Assembly (NCBI GenBank): GCA_017607445.1
Contig: JAEVHH010000002.1
Location: 310,001 to 374,000, forward strand
DNA length: 64,000 bases
Source: Histoplasma ohiense
Taxonomy: Eukaryota; Ascomycota; Eurotiomycetes; Onygenales; Ajellomycetaceae
Direction of reading: 5' to 3'
Part shown: positions 44,854 through 56,585 of the stretch, one piece after another
How the letters are laid out: every line of letters starts with the position of its first letter
How positions within the stretch are numbered: position 1 is the stretch's first letter
Notes under the pieces: generated by a model
Databases searched by the model: none
Told to the model about the DNA's origin: nothing
What the model saw: the letters and a program-made list of their open reading frames with translations, nothing else
Made by a program: the position numbers and the translations under genes

Positions 44854-47800
44854 GCTGCTGATGCTCGTTGAAGGTATGAATGCATGTATGTAATTGTTTA
44901 ACGTCCCTGGCATGGGGACGCGCTACGCTGGAGAGATATCTATGCACAGTACACACTAAGGGAGAGAACAGAATCCAGATAGCAACTCTTGAAAAGACTC
45001 AGTCCTCAGGACTGCGCATCCACTTCTGACCCAACGTACGGCCATTCATGGTGGGGCTAAAGTGTGGGCTCATAGAGAGCCATGCCTGGAATGCTTTACA
45101 GAAGATAGATAAGAGAGATCTCTCTCTCATACATCAAGGACCTAAGCCATGTCCAAGCTGCTTGAAGGCGAGAACATTGAAGGTTGAAAGGAGAAGTGGT
45201 GAGCAATGGGAGGTGTGGTGCCGCAGAACGACCGCGATGACTATGAGATTTTGTTTCTCTCTTTTGCTTTTTTTTTTTACTTTTCCCCTCTTTACCTCGT
45301 TCTCCGAAACTGTTTATTGTGACATTTAACATTGAGCCAAGCCAACCAGCGACCTCACCTACTTATATTGTCGGGTTAGTTACTCCGTAGTTATGAACAT
45401 GATTGCTCCTCCTCCTCTTCCTCCTCCTCCTCCTCCTCGTCGCTGGCAAGTTTGCTGCTGCAAACCGTACCAGCTTCCTCAATGACGTTGAGACCTTAGT
45501 CCACAAGCTGTGGGATGACTATCTAGGCTTGAGGCCAATGTGGAGTCTTGAGGTGATTCGGCTGGTGAAAGACATCCCTCAGCATTCATAAGAACCAGTC
45601 AGCCTCCCGGCAGTATTAACCATCATCTGGAGTAAGGTACAGGGCCGCCTTCAGGCTGCTGGCTTCAGATCTGCTGCCATAAGAGTGGGCACCACCTCGT
45701 CGCTTCTCAGCAAGGTGCTTGATTACCTTCCCCCCCCAGATCAATCGAACTCTTATCGATCTTGTCTCTGGGTTCCTGTCGTATAATGACCCATCCATCG
45801 CCGTCCTAAAATATTTGCCGATTGGGCGGGGGCGGTCGTGCAGGGCAAAGGCCAACACCCAAGATTAATCCTCTGTGTATTCTAGGCCTAGATCCTCTCT
45901 AAAACATGCTACATACCGCGGTTTATTCATTTGTTATTATCATCTGTTATCATCATCTGATAGTCCGCGCAAGTTTATAAACCATCTGAAAACACAACGT
46001 GTTCCGAGATTTAATCAATCCGTTCACTCCCATATTCCCAGAGAACAAGATAAATCAAGATTACATCTTCATTCAACTGCATACAAAAATAACATATGCT
46101 TGCTGTGTGTAATAAGTGTTACTACTGAACCATGGATAACTACCATTGGTGGTAACTTATGGTGTTATCAATAACATAGACCTGATTTGGAGCAAAATAG
46201 CCTTCTCTATTTGATCTTGACGCGATCTCCTCCCTTTGTTGCGCCCAGACATCCAGTTAATCCAGTTAATTAAGCTATGGGCCATCATCGCGGCTCCGTA
46301 AGGTGCTGAGACTGAGTAATATTCAGCTTCTTCCAATTTTGAGATTTTGGGAGTGACACAAACCAAACCCCCCCCCCCCGGTCTGGGTCCCAGGCTCTCC
46401 TTTCCGGCTTCCGAATTAGTGGTGGTGGTAGACGGGCCTGCCGATACTGTTCGGGGGAAACCGGTAGGACATGACAGAGCATCACGATGCCCTGGATCGG
46501 AGAACCATCTAGTAACTCCAAAGACTCAACGTCGTCTTATGTAATGAACCCTTTACTGTTCAGCCAAGCTTGAAAATGAATCATTTTCGAACAGAACCTT
46601 GTTAGCTCCCTGCTGTTCTTGCGAAGAATGGCAACATAAATTCAGCCAGACGTGTAAAACCATGAGCAAATTCCAGGACATTGGTAATGGCCGCGACAAA
46701 CTGGAAAAGTTCGCCCAACTATAGTGATTGCGTCTACTTGTTCGCCCAGAGACACGATAATGGCGCATGCGTGATACGCTAAACACATGCGTTTCACAGT
46801 ATCCTTTACAGTCGTATCCACGTATCTCTCAATCGATCGCGTTGTCTGTTATAAGTTTTTGTTAGAGAAACCTTCCTGCCAGTTATACTACATAAAATAA
46901 CCTTTGAGCCGTTTCGGACAATTTCGCCATGGCCATTCCTTAGGAGCTGGAGCTCAATGGAGCTTAGTGGCCTAACCCGATTTGCTTTTCAGGTCAATTG
47001 AAGTTTCCTGAATTAAAGGGCCACACAAGGACATCGGATTCCGTGAAACCACACTGCAAAACTCCCCAAGGTAGCTGCATGGCATTCTTAGATGATGATG
47101 GTTTTTGTTTGAATCCACGACGAATGTATTTTCCCCCAATATGACCCCGATAGTTGCTTTACTGGTACCAAAGGAGGTAAGGAATGTCGGGGACTCTGAT
47201 GCAACGATTTCTAGCAAGAATGTGTACCTCTGGAATAAGGAGGAAGCCCCGCGGCTTGGAACGATTAATGCCGCACTACTCTGAGATCAGCCTTCGTTCC
47301 AAATTATCAGAATAGAGGCGGTTATTGTCTCTCTAAATGCTTGCGATAGTCTGAATTCTTTCAGCATAGGTAGCAAGTGGTTTTTTGCGGCAGAGTTGGG
47401 ACTCTCTTTTAGTTGTTTCCGCATATATTCGGGGGAGCGCTCGAATCTCCAGATCAGGACTTCTACTCACGTGTAATTTGAACTCCTGTCGGATGGTTGG
47501 TGCTAGGCCAAGTCGTTGGTGTATCGGAGGAACAACGTTCAGGCATACGCCTGAAAATGACCAGGAAGTTGTAGCACCGAACCCCCTTTCCAATACTTTT
47601 GGGGGAAGTGACTGGAACATGCACGCCATAATTATTTCAAGTGCATTGTTGAATACAGCATGAATACTTTTGTCCATCCCTTCCGGAGGAATCAGCGTCT
47701 CAAATGGATAAATTTGCCTGCCAAACGATCATGGACATTGCGGATAATGTAGTAATGTAGGATGTCACATTTTTAGTCAAATACTGCCTTCATGTGTTGG

Positions 47801-48783
47801 GGACCTGGGCTTGACCGACATAGTACAGACTTTACCGTACATAGGTTTCGTAGCCATCATCAAAAATAAACTAAGATAACCACTGTGCCTTTGCCAACAT
47901 CTTTTTAGCGGTGGAGTGTTCGGCAAAAATCTGCTTGAGTCTAATATTATCAGTTAAATGTTCTTGTCGAAGGAGCTTAATCTCTTACTGACACAGAGAT
48001 CCTCTGACCTTCAAGTGCTCTAATCGGAGGATCAATGGATCGAAGAAGAATGTTTGTTACTAAGTTGATTGCTCCACTTGCTTCCATAACTTCTTTCTAT
48101 GGAATGTGCGACAACCTAGATTCAATATTTGCCTAAAGCGCAAGGTATGCAATTGGCTATTCTTGGGCACGCCAGTGAGGCATTGGCATCAGGTGCTTTG
48201 GACTGGATTTCGCGATTCTCGCGTGTCACCTGCGAAGAGGACGGACGTGGCCGCAATTCGGGGCGGAATGGTAATGGGCAACTTCTGTGACCTGTCCTCG
48301 TTGCCATCCTCTTCATATAGCTACCTAGGTACTTCTGATAGATAGCTACAGCCGCTGCTGCTTAGTCAATCGAAAATTAAAAAGAGAAAAATTGTGAGAA
48401 TTCGTTTTTTAAGTTTAGGCAAGCGCCATTTCAAGGTGCTTGTGATATCAATCTTGCCTCAGCCATATTAATATTCTAGTTTAGTTATACTAGTTAGTAG
48501 TTAAAGAGGTTGTTGGTGAAAAAGATCCAGAGATGTCCGGGCGGCATCCTCTCATCACATGATCTCCCCTCCCCCTTTCTTGGCGACAGGTCGCGCTAAC
48601 CGTGTTGGACGTTTGAGGGTTGTTCGTCTGGCGTTCGTCAACATCTCCTCCTCTCCTCGATTCTCTCTCTCGCTCCATCTCCATTCCAAAGCCGTCTCTA
48701 GTGATTGCTTGCTCTCCTTCACCTCGCAGATTCCGTTGTTCCTCCTTCTTCACTCCCCCAAGTCTTGCATCACATCTGTCATC

Positions 48784-50739
48784 ATGAGAGGCGAGGTACG
48801 TTGTTGAATCAGAGCCCCTGTGTTTACCTCCTACACGCCCGATTTGAACCCGCGTTTGTTGGCACACATCAAACCCCCTCGCCTTAAAAACCACACATGC
48901 ATGCATTTTATCAATCCCTTCCGCCCACCATACATCCTTTTATTTATTTTATATTGCTGACAATTCATTTCTCCTGTAGGTTTGTCATCTCCATATCGGC
49001 CAGGCTGGTACCCAGCTTGGAAACAGCGCTTGGGAACTGTATGTTACCATCCATCACATATTTCCTCACCGCCTTTCCGCTTGCTCATAGTCCCGACGAT
49101 CCCATCTCGCTCTAACCCCCATAACTAACCCCCAATGCCGCGTGTTTATTAAATTCCAGCTATCTTCTCGAGCACGGCTTGAAGGCTGATGGGCGTCTGG
49201 ACCCTGAAGCCACAGATGTTGGTGAAGCAGGCTCATTCGAGACCTTCTTCACCGAGACCGGCAGCGGCAAATATGTCCCCCGCTCCATCTTCGTCGATTT
49301 GGACCCTTCCGTATGTCTATCCAGTGTTTCAATTGAGAGTGAAATAATGGCAGGATTGGCTACTTACGGACTATATAGCCAATCGATGAGATCCGAACTG
49401 GCCCGTATCGACAGCTCTTCCACCCTGAGATGTTGATCAGTGGAAAGGAAGATGCCGCAAACAACTGTATGGATATGGAATTATTTCCCAGGATAGGGAA
49501 CTTAGACTGCTGACTTCCCCCTTACTAGATGCTCGTGGTCACTACACCATCGGAAAAGAACTCGTCGACAGTGTCATTGACCGCATTCGCCGCGTTGCTG
49601 GTATGTCAACTTCTGTCGATTCTAGATATGCATAGATGTTATCCATATAGATTCTTGTTTGAATAAACCAGGAACTAAGAAGCTCGTGCAATAGACAACT
49701 GCTCGTCCCTCCAGGGATTTTTGATCTTCCACTCCTTTGGCGGCGGTACCGGTTCCGGTTTCGGTGCTCTCCTCCTGGAGCGTCTGTCCACGGATTACGG
49801 CAAAAAGTCCAAGCTTGAATTCGCTGTCTACCCGGCTCCTCGTGTCTCCACCGCTGTTGTCGAGCCGTATAACGCCGTTCTCTCCACCCACAGCACCATC
49901 GAAAACTCCGACTGCACCTTCCTCGTTGACAACGAAGCGGTCTACGACATCTGCCACCGTAATCTGGACATCCCCCGACCCGGTTATGAACATCTCAACC
50001 GCCTTATCGCTCAGGTTGTCAGCTCCATCACATCTAGCTTGCGCTTCGACGGTGCTCTGAATGTCGATCTCAACGAGTTCCAGACCAACCTAGTCCCTTA
50101 CCCTCGTATCCACTACCCCCTCATCAGTTACGCACCCGTTGTATCTAGCAACAGAAGTTCCCACGAAAGTTTCAAAGTCAATGACCTTACATTCCAATGT
50201 AAATTTAATCCCCTGCTTTATACACACCCCCTGACCAATCAAATGAATTAAATCCTAACATGCATACAGGCTTCGAACCAAACAACCAGATGGTTGTCTG
50301 CGACCCCCGCAATGGAAAATACATGGCCGTGGCCCTCCTCTACCGCGGTGATGTCGTCCCCCGCGACTGTAATGCTGCCGTCGCTTCACTCAAAGCCAAG
50401 ACCTCCTTCAACCTTGTCGAATGGTGCCCAACTGGCTTCAAAATCGGTATCAACTACCAGAAGCCCATGCGTGTACCAGGCGGTGAGCTCGCCCCCGTCG
50501 ACCGCTCCGTCAGCATGTTGTCAAATACCACAGCCATCGCTGAGGCCTGGAGCCGTCTCGACCACAAGTTCGATCTTATGTACTCGAAACGTGCATTCGT
50601 TCACTGGTACGTTGGTGAGGGAATGGAGGAAGGCGAATTCTCTGAGGCGCGTGAGGATCTTGCTGCGTTGGAGAAGGATTACGAGGAGGTTGCTAGTGAT
50701 AGTCTGGACACCGAGGGTGATGAGGGTGTTGAATATTAA
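48784..50739 (+). CDS. Alpha-tubulin, divergent paralogue
   Basis: Microtubule subunit. Seven exons: 48784-48795 (12 nt), 48980-49038, 49160-49310, 49379-49466, 49529-49600, 49695-50198 and 50270-50739; all phases agree and give 451 aa. Visible: MRGEVCHLHIGQAGTQLGN, tubulin signature FGGGTGSG at 142-149, the GTPase-activating Glu about 255 in DLNEFQTNLVPYPR, and WCPTGFKIGINYQ. The C-terminus KDYEEVASDSLDTEGDEGVEY ends in Tyr, as in alpha-tubulins. The loop after SYAPV (SSNRSSHESFKVNDLTFQ) and several other blocks differ from typical alpha-tubulin. The MRGE start is like the second alpha-tubulin of Aspergillus (TubB), rather than the main mitotic TubA type; this is inferred from memory of the family. 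The upstream region is C/T-rich, as in highly expressed fungal genes. Confidence 0.95.
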
Positions 50740-51298
50740 ATATGATACGAGTAACTATTACTTGAACGATTCTTTTCTTTTGATTTTACTTGAATTACAA
50801 GACAAAAAGGGAGAGAACAGAACATAATAGTTTATGATACACCCACCTCCCCTTTCCCCAACCCAAACAACCCGACCCCTGTTTTTGAATCCTTTCGCGT
50901 GGTTAATACCTACTCGTGCCAGCGCCAGCGTTTGTGCAAGTGCCGTCCTTTCGAACTATATCCTCTTGCTTCTAATTCGATCCTATTCTTTTTGAGATGT
51001 TGATTTTTTGTAACTTGTTGTGTGTGGGATGTTTTGCATCTTACAGGAGCGAAGGAAATAAGAGTAATAGAGCATAGGAAACTAAAGTGCAAGCGGAAAA
51101 TGAAAGTCACATAAAGATAATTATCTAAGTTATCTGTCGGGGTCGTGGCTGTTTAACAAGAGTGATGATGTGGAGGAATACCGCTTCTTGTGCAACAGCG
51201 CAAAATGGAAAGGATTCTGCAGTCCGTAGGAAAGTGAATGAAAAAAAAAAATAAAATATAATAATAATAACAATAATAACAACAACAACAACAACAAC

Positions 51299-51356
<58 letters not shown>

Positions 51357-51652
51357 TCCAAATGAGGGACTGGGGACTGGACTGTAAGGATGAACGAAAT
51401 ACTGGATAAGTAGACTATGGAGATGTCATGGAAAATACAATTAATGTCAGAGTTCATATGCACCCATAAACCTATGTGCTGAATACCATAGGGAGCCAGA
51501 GCAATTTTGGCCGATTCTATTACCATGAACCATAGAGAAACAGAAAACTCCACCGTTGCCGCTCTTATATTATACAAAAAGCAATTCGTACCCGTGCAAA
51601 AAGTTCCAAACCAAGAGAGGAAAATGGTACATGTACATACAAGGCCTCGCCA
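50740..51652. other. Convergent intergenic region, tubulin-TPC1
   Basis: Tail-to-tail spacer between alpha-tubulin and TPC1. It holds the (TAA)n microsatellite and no supported gene. Confidence 0.6.
51258..51356. repeat. (TAA)n/(CAA)n microsatellite
   Basis: About 100 bp of TAA units interrupted near the start by CAA units. It would be variable in length between isolates. Confidence 0.95.
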
Positions 51653-52839
51653 CTATATCCCTCCACCACCATCATCCTCATCATCACCACAATTCATCTC
51701 CTTCAACAACCCCAAAACATGCTCATACGTCCACATAGTTACCGCACTCGCTGGTGCAGCCTTGATCAAACTGACCGTCAACCCCCTATACAAACCCTTA
51801 GGCCCCTGCGAAGCCAAGATAGCCCTGATAGTCCTATACACGCCCTCGTAAACGGGGATGTTGGTATGAATATATCTCCGCCGCGTTGGGCCCTGCACCT
51901 GTAGCCGCTTCCTCACCAGATCCAGCGGAAACACTCCCGTCTTCGCAATCACGCTGGCCACGACACCCGCGCCCGCGTCGCCCGTGCCAAACGGCAACTC
52001 CAAGCTAGCAATGGGACTCCGCAAGGCTTCATACCCTGCGAAGAAAAGGCCCATGTACGGTACTATCTGGGCAATGGCAGCGGTGGCGCCGCGGAAGAAC
52101 CCGTGTGGGCCCTCCGTGCGCGCGATATCGCGGACCGATGCGCGGAGGGAGGCATAGATTCTGTCATTGCCTTGGGCGGCGAAACGAGTGCGGAGGAGGT
52201 CGAGGGGGTATGTGGAGGTGGTGGCGATGCCGCCGGCGACGGCGCCGGAGATGAAGGATTCGACGGGTTGAGGGAGGGGGTGAGGGAGGGTGCGGAGCGC
52301 GCTGGAGATGGCACGGTAGCTGGAGAATTGGATGCCGCCGTAGCAGATGTAGAGGAGCTCGGCAGGAATGTTGCCCTTCCAGAGGCCCTAGAGTTGTTTT
52401 GCTTAGTTAGTTGGTTAGTTGGTTAGTTCTATGGGGAATAAACGCACTGGTATGCCCTCATCGCGGAATATGGATTTGAGGGTTGAGATGGTGCCTTTGT
52501 ATATCGGGCCTTTGATGTCACGGTGGGAAAGGGGATCTGATAGCGAGTGGATTTGGAGCTGCAGGCGGATTTTAACGACATCCAGTGGTGCGACGCAGAA
52601 TCTGTGGCCAGTTAGAGATTCAAACATGGATAAAATATATGTATGTCTAGTTGGATGTATACCTCGAGACCAGCCCAGCGGTTGCACCAGCAGCCACTAC
52701 CTGTATTCTGTTGCCCTGTAAAACTCCAGATGTATTAGTACCCAAATTAAGTTAGGGAAGTCATTGCAGAATAATACTTGATATTTAATAAAATAGCCCC
52801 ACTCACTTCCTCATTGAGATGTTCCCCCCCAGCCGACAT
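51653..52839 (-). CDS. TPC1: Mitochondrial thiamine pyrophosphate carrier
   Basis: Imports thiamine pyrophosphate through the inner mitochondrial membrane. Four exons on the minus strand: 52839-52807 (MSAGGEHLNEE), 52715-52663, 52601-52448 and 52387-51653, in consistent phase, giving 324 aa. The three mitochondrial carrier repeats are visible, each with its PxDxxR/K signature: PLDVVKIRLQ in exon 3, then PLDLLRTRFAAQG and PLDLVRKRLQVQG in exon 4. Ends of helices such as GGIATTSTYPLD and GLTVSLIKAAPASAVTMWTYE are typical, and the tail is acidic and Gly-rich (CGDDEDDGGGGI). Length and the order of motifs match fungal TPC1. It is divergently arranged with the dioxygenase-like gene, start codons 437 bp apart, so the promoter may be shared. 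Confidence 0.93.
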
Positions 52840-53276
52840 ACATACGGAGACCAGCCAAAGTAGTGACAGGGGCAGAAGAAAGATCTCCCCCTACTTGCCA
52901 GTGATGATGAAAGTAAGGATTTGAAAGGTTAACTCCGTATTCCAAAGGGAGCATGAGTCAATCTGCCCTTCTGAACAGTACATAAAATATCCAACCTGCT
53001 GAGGAATGGAATTTGAGAAACCCTAACAACATCACCAATTATGATAATAATAGGGACATTGATTGAATTCGCCGCAAGGAGAGAATTATCTGGGATATTT
53101 TTTTTTTCAGATCACATGATTTGAACTTGTCCACTAAAGTCTCCAATCTTGAACCTTGGAACTCAATGATCTCTCCGCATCTGCAACAAGGACGACAGAC
53201 GAACACGCAAGCAGTACAATTAGACGCCATCTTGCCCCTCTCGTTGACAACGTAGATCTCTAGGGAGATTGGCTCC
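52840..53276. promoter_or_regulatory. Divergent promoter TPC1/dioxygenase-like gene
   Basis: 437 bp between two divergent start codons of two probable mitochondrial proteins. It contains AACTCCGTA at 52931-52939 (one mismatch to a recurring 9-mer) and a T8-plus run near 53,100. No known factor site can be assigned with confidence. Confidence 0.5.
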
Positions 53277-54917
53277 ATGTCGCTTGCTCTCGCCCCTCTG
53301 CGCCAGGCTGGAGCGAAGCTGGCTGTTTCATGCCAGCTTCGGCGGACCGCGGGCAGACTAGTTTACGCTTCCATTCCACGAGCCAGTTACAGTGATTCGA
53401 CCGAAGCCTATGCGGCTCCCAGGGCATCGAGACAGATTGTGAGGAAGATCCCATCTCCGCCTGTTAAGGAATCAACAACCACGGAAAAACCGCTCGTGCG
53501 GATGCTCACAACACCCGACGCTCCGTCCATTCGGTCCTTTGTCATCTCCTCCATCGAGTCTGCCACGGTAGGCGATTTTGGAAAGGTGGTAGTTACAACC
53601 CCAAATCAACAACTCGTTCACATCGATAGCATTCGCTTGCGGGATGCATGTACATGCCCCAAATGCGTCGACCAATCGTCAAGACAACGTGAGTTTCGCA
53701 TGTCCGATATACCCAGTGACATCGCCGCACGTACTGTTGAGGTTCAAGATGGCCAATTGGTTGTGACATGGAGCAATGACATTCCTGGTTATGACGAATC
53801 TCATGTCTCAACATTTTCCCCAGAGCAATTGTCTACCCTGACCGCGGTTGAGAAATTTTTCCGGGCCAAGGAGGGTCGTCGTACGTCATGGAATAAATCT
53901 ATCATGGACCAGAGCCAGCATTGGGTATCATTCAAAGATTACATGGAGGACGATTTACAATTCTTCCTTGCCATGCGTACTTTGAAACACCTGGGTTTAA
54001 TTTTTGTCAAGGATATCCCGGAGTCGCCTGAGATGGTTGAGAAGATTGCAACTCGCATGGGCCCTCTGCGAAACTCTTTCTACGGCTCAACATGGGATGT
54101 GCGCAGTGTTCCAGATGCCAAAAACGTTGCCTATACCAACAAACATCTTGACTTTCACATGGACCTGTTATATATGAAAGAGCCACCTGGATACCAGTTG
54201 CTTCACTGCCTAAGAAACTCCTTTTCAGGTGGCGAATCGCTTTTTTCAGACACTTTCCAGGCCGCGGTACGTTTGCTACGAAACGACCCCATTCTATTCG
54301 ACATTCTCTGCAAAACTCCCACCCGTTTTGAGTACAGGAACAATAACCAGCATTACCAATATTCCCACCCTACAATCGAGATCGAGGGTGGAGAGGAATT
54401 CCTCAAAAACCCACCCAAGAAGAACCCCGTCCCTTACGTCAACTACGTTAACTACTCCCCGCCATTCCAAGCACCCTCATACCTCACAAAGCATCTAGTT
54501 GACGGTCGAGATATAAAACTCTACGTCAGAGCCATGAAAGCCTTTGCGGCTGAGCTTGGCAAGCCAGAAAACATATTCCAAGTTAAACTGGAGCCAGGCC
54601 AATGCGTAATATTCCAAAATCGCCGCGTGGTGCATGCGAGGAACGCATTTGACCTTTCTGAGACAGGTCATGGGGACAGCGGCGGCGAACGGTGGCTGCG
54701 TGGTGCGTATGTGGATGAGGATGCGTTGAGGTCGACGTTCCGCCTGTTAAGCGAACGGGACTACTTCAGTTGGATCAACCACCCCACGCGCAAACTTGTG
54801 GAGGATATGCATTCACGGAATGTGCAGGCTGCGACGGAGGATGCCAATGGAGTTAAGGATCAAAATCAAGGCGACCAGCGGGCAGGAATTCAGGGCCTCG
54901 CGTCATTACTTCCGTAA
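53277..54917 (+). CDS. Gamma-butyrobetaine dioxygenase-like Fe(II)/2OG enzyme
   Basis: A single exon of 546 aa. The family hydroxylates gamma-butyrobetaine (or trimethyllysine) in carnitine synthesis, using Fe(II) and 2-oxoglutarate. The N-terminus, rich in Arg, Ala and Ser and poor in acid, looks like a mitochondrial presequence. A zinc-binding N-terminal domain has RLRDACTCPKC with Cys125, Cys127 and Cys130. The catalytic domain holds the iron ligands His294 and Asp296 in LDFHMDLLYMKEPPGYQLLH, and the distal His453 in RRVVHARNAF. RWLRGAYVDEDALRS carries the Arg expected to bind 2-oxoglutarate. The 30 C-terminal residues are extra and polar. Which of the two substrates is used cannot be told; the zinc site is common to the family. 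TPC1 is its divergent neighbour. Confidence 0.9.
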   Translation: MSLALAPLRQAGAKLAVSCQLRRTAGRLVYASIPRASYSDSTEAYAAPRASRQIVRKIPSPPVKESTTTEKPLVRMLTTPDAPSIRSFVISSIESATVGDFGKVVVTTPNQQLVHIDSIRLRDACTCPKCVDQSSRQREFRMSDIPSDIAARTVEVQDGQLVVTWSNDIPGYDESHVSTFSPEQLSTLTAVEKFFRAKEGRRTSWNKSIMDQSQHWVSFKDYMEDDLQFFLAMRTLKHLGLIFVKDIPESPEMVEKIATRMGPLRNSFYGSTWDVRSVPDAKNVAYTNKHLDFHMDLLYMKEPPGYQLLHCLRNSFSGGESLFSDTFQAAVRLLRNDPILFDILCKTPTRFEYRNNNQHYQYSHPTIEIEGGEEFLKNPPKKNPVPYVNYVNYSPPFQAPSYLTKHLVDGRDIKLYVRAMKAFAAELGKPENIFQVKLEPGQCVIFQNRRVVHARNAFDLSETGHGDSGGERWLRGAYVDEDALRSTFRLLSERDYFSWINHPTRKLVEDMHSRNVQAATEDANGVKDQNQGDQRAGIQGLASLLP

Positions 54918-55460
54918 ATCGTTTTTTGAAAGAGAAGTTGATTGTCGAAATCCGGATAGATTTAGTTATTAGTGTGACATGGCGGGTCATCCAGACTCCG
55001 ATCAGGGTAATTTTGATTTTTGATTTTCGTTTCAGACCCAAACCTTCTATTCCCGTTGGCGGAGTAGTGAATACGCGATAAGTAAGGAGCCAGGAATTGT
55101 GATATTTGAAATTCTCATACCTGCGATTGCGCACTGTACTTTTACTCGATCTTTTTGTTCTCCCTTCCAGTGGTATTTGCATATGATTGTCAATCTCTCC
55201 ATGCTTCCATTGATTTTGTATTATTATATGATCTTGGGCTTTGTGACCTCATGCGTTATATCTATCATGCATCGCCTTCCTTATTATTCATTTTTTTATT
55301 CATTTTGGAAGTGCCCGATTTGATTGTAAGGCACTAAAATGGCCTGATTCCGATTGCGTGGAAACAGTATTTTGGGACAAAGGAAAAAGTCGCCCGGTCA
55401 TCAAAAAAAGGGGGGAAATAAAGCAAGAAAAAAGAAAAGAAAAGAAAAGAAAAGAAAGAT

Positions 55461-55492
<32 letters not shown>

Positions 55493-55633
55493 AAGGACAT
55501 TGTGTGGCTGTTGGGATTGTGACAAAATACGAGTTTGATTACAGAAGAGTTCGTGGGAAGAAATCATATTACTGCCTAAACGGTAATTGCGTTATTTAAT
55601 CATGGAAAGACAAGAGGACAATAATTTTTATAC
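54918..55633. other. Convergent intergenic region with GA repeat
   Basis: Tail-to-tail spacer between the dioxygenase-like gene and the glutaredoxin. At about 55,420-55,492 it holds GAAAA units followed by a GA dinucleotide run of about 12. No gene seen. Confidence 0.6.
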
Positions 55634-56585
55634 TTATGCTCGGGGTGCTACCGAATAGTCTTTGAAAAAGTCTGGATTTGTGGCGATTTCTTCCTTGACC
55701 TGTTCGGACGTGAATAGCAGCTGATTAGATACTGATAGAAAATACACCAATTGGAAGATTGTGGGGTCAAAATGCACACCAAAGGGGCAAGGGAGAACTC
55801 ACAATATCAAGTCCACCCACCAATTCTCCCTTCACCCACAGCTGGGGGAACGTAGGCCAATCGGCATACTCCTTCAAACCCTGCCTCACGTCCTCGTCAG
55901 CCAAAATATTGAAGAAGCCATATTTCACACCATTTTCGCGAAGAATGCCAACGAGCTGCCTGCTAAATCCGCACTGTGGGGCACTTGGTGTTCCCTTCAT
56001 AAATAACATGACTGGCGCGGCCTTTACTAGCTCATCGAGACGGGCGAAGAGCTCGTCTTTCGTGGGCGGCAGCGATGGGTCGGCGGCGGCTGAGACTGCA
56101 CCGTTGGTGGCAGCGTTTGTGGCAGCGAAAGGGGTATCAGAGGTACTGGGAGTGGAAGTGGAGATATCTTTTCTTGGTTCTGCATGAAGAGGAGGAGGGA
56201 TGGATTGCTTTTCCGCACCGGTAGTGCTGCCTGCTGCATCCACGCCAGCATGCTGCTCGATGGCGACGCGGGCTTTGACTGCGTCGGAGCCGGAAAGAGC
56301 TTGGAGGGTTTTGCCGTCACGGACAAGGACAACAAAAGGGACCGCCGTAACGCCATATTCTTCAGAGATCTCTGGGAGCTCTTCAGCGTTTACGCTGACA
56401 AAGGAGATGCCGGGAGGAGTAGTGGCGGGATAGGTGGACGCGAGGGTGGAGAGCACGGTGCGCATTTGGGTGCACGGCGCAGCCCAGGGAGTGTGGAAAT
56501 AGAGAACTAAGAGGGCGGATGGAGGGATGGAGGAGACATGATTATTGAAGGCTTCTTCCGAAGAAATTTCGGTCAGGGTTGACAT
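55634..56585 (-). CDS. grx4: Monothiol CGFS glutaredoxin, Grx3/Grx4 type
   Basis: Cytosolic/nuclear multidomain glutaredoxin that binds a Fe-S cluster with glutathione and acts in iron sensing and iron-sulfur delivery. Two exons on the minus strand, 56585-55803 and 55699-55634 (intron GTGAGT...ACAG), give 282 aa. An N-terminal thioredoxin-like domain has YFHTPWAAPCTQM with Cys38 (the WAxPC motif of this type). An Ala/Ser/Thr-rich linker covers about residues 115-170. The C-terminal glutaredoxin domain has LFMKGTPSAPQCGFSRQL with the active Cys205, followed by WPTFPQLWVKGELVGGLDI and, from exon 2, VKEEIATNPDFFKDY. One Grx domain after one Trx domain is the fungal arrangement. In fungi this protein works with iron-responsive regulators, but nothing in the window shows that partner. 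Confidence 0.94.

Larger units (their letters stand above)
43895..48783. other. 4.9-kb intergenic region, repeats and relics
   Basis: Holds the channel promoter (43.9-44.3 kb), simple repeats (44.25-44.85 kb), a TCC-repeat region (45,406-45,440) and TACTCCGTA at 45381-45389. Open segments on the minus strand at 47,677-47,333 and 47,217-46,972 look partly protein-like (MACMFQSLPPKVLERGFG) but match no family I know and lack a clear start; they may be relics of a gene. A C10 run lies at about 46,370. The last 300 bp is the pyrimidine-rich tubulin leader. No gene can be supported. Confidence 0.4.

Noticed and set aside
44348..44956. 202-codon open frame on the minus strand with poly-Gln and Pro/His strings
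   Set aside because: It is produced by the GTT microsatellite and GGTGGA minisatellite; other frames there are equally open, and no domain is seen.
45403..45591. 62-codon open frame starting with poly-Leu
   Set aside because: It is encoded by a TCC/CTC simple repeat; no conserved features follow.
48840..48860. Minus-strand GGGTTCAAAT resembling a tRNA T-loop
   Set aside because: Flanking bases do not form a T-stem or acceptor stem; it lies in intron 1 of the tubulin gene.
51258..51356. Poly-Ile open frame on the minus strand
   Set aside because: It is the translation of the (TAA)n microsatellite.
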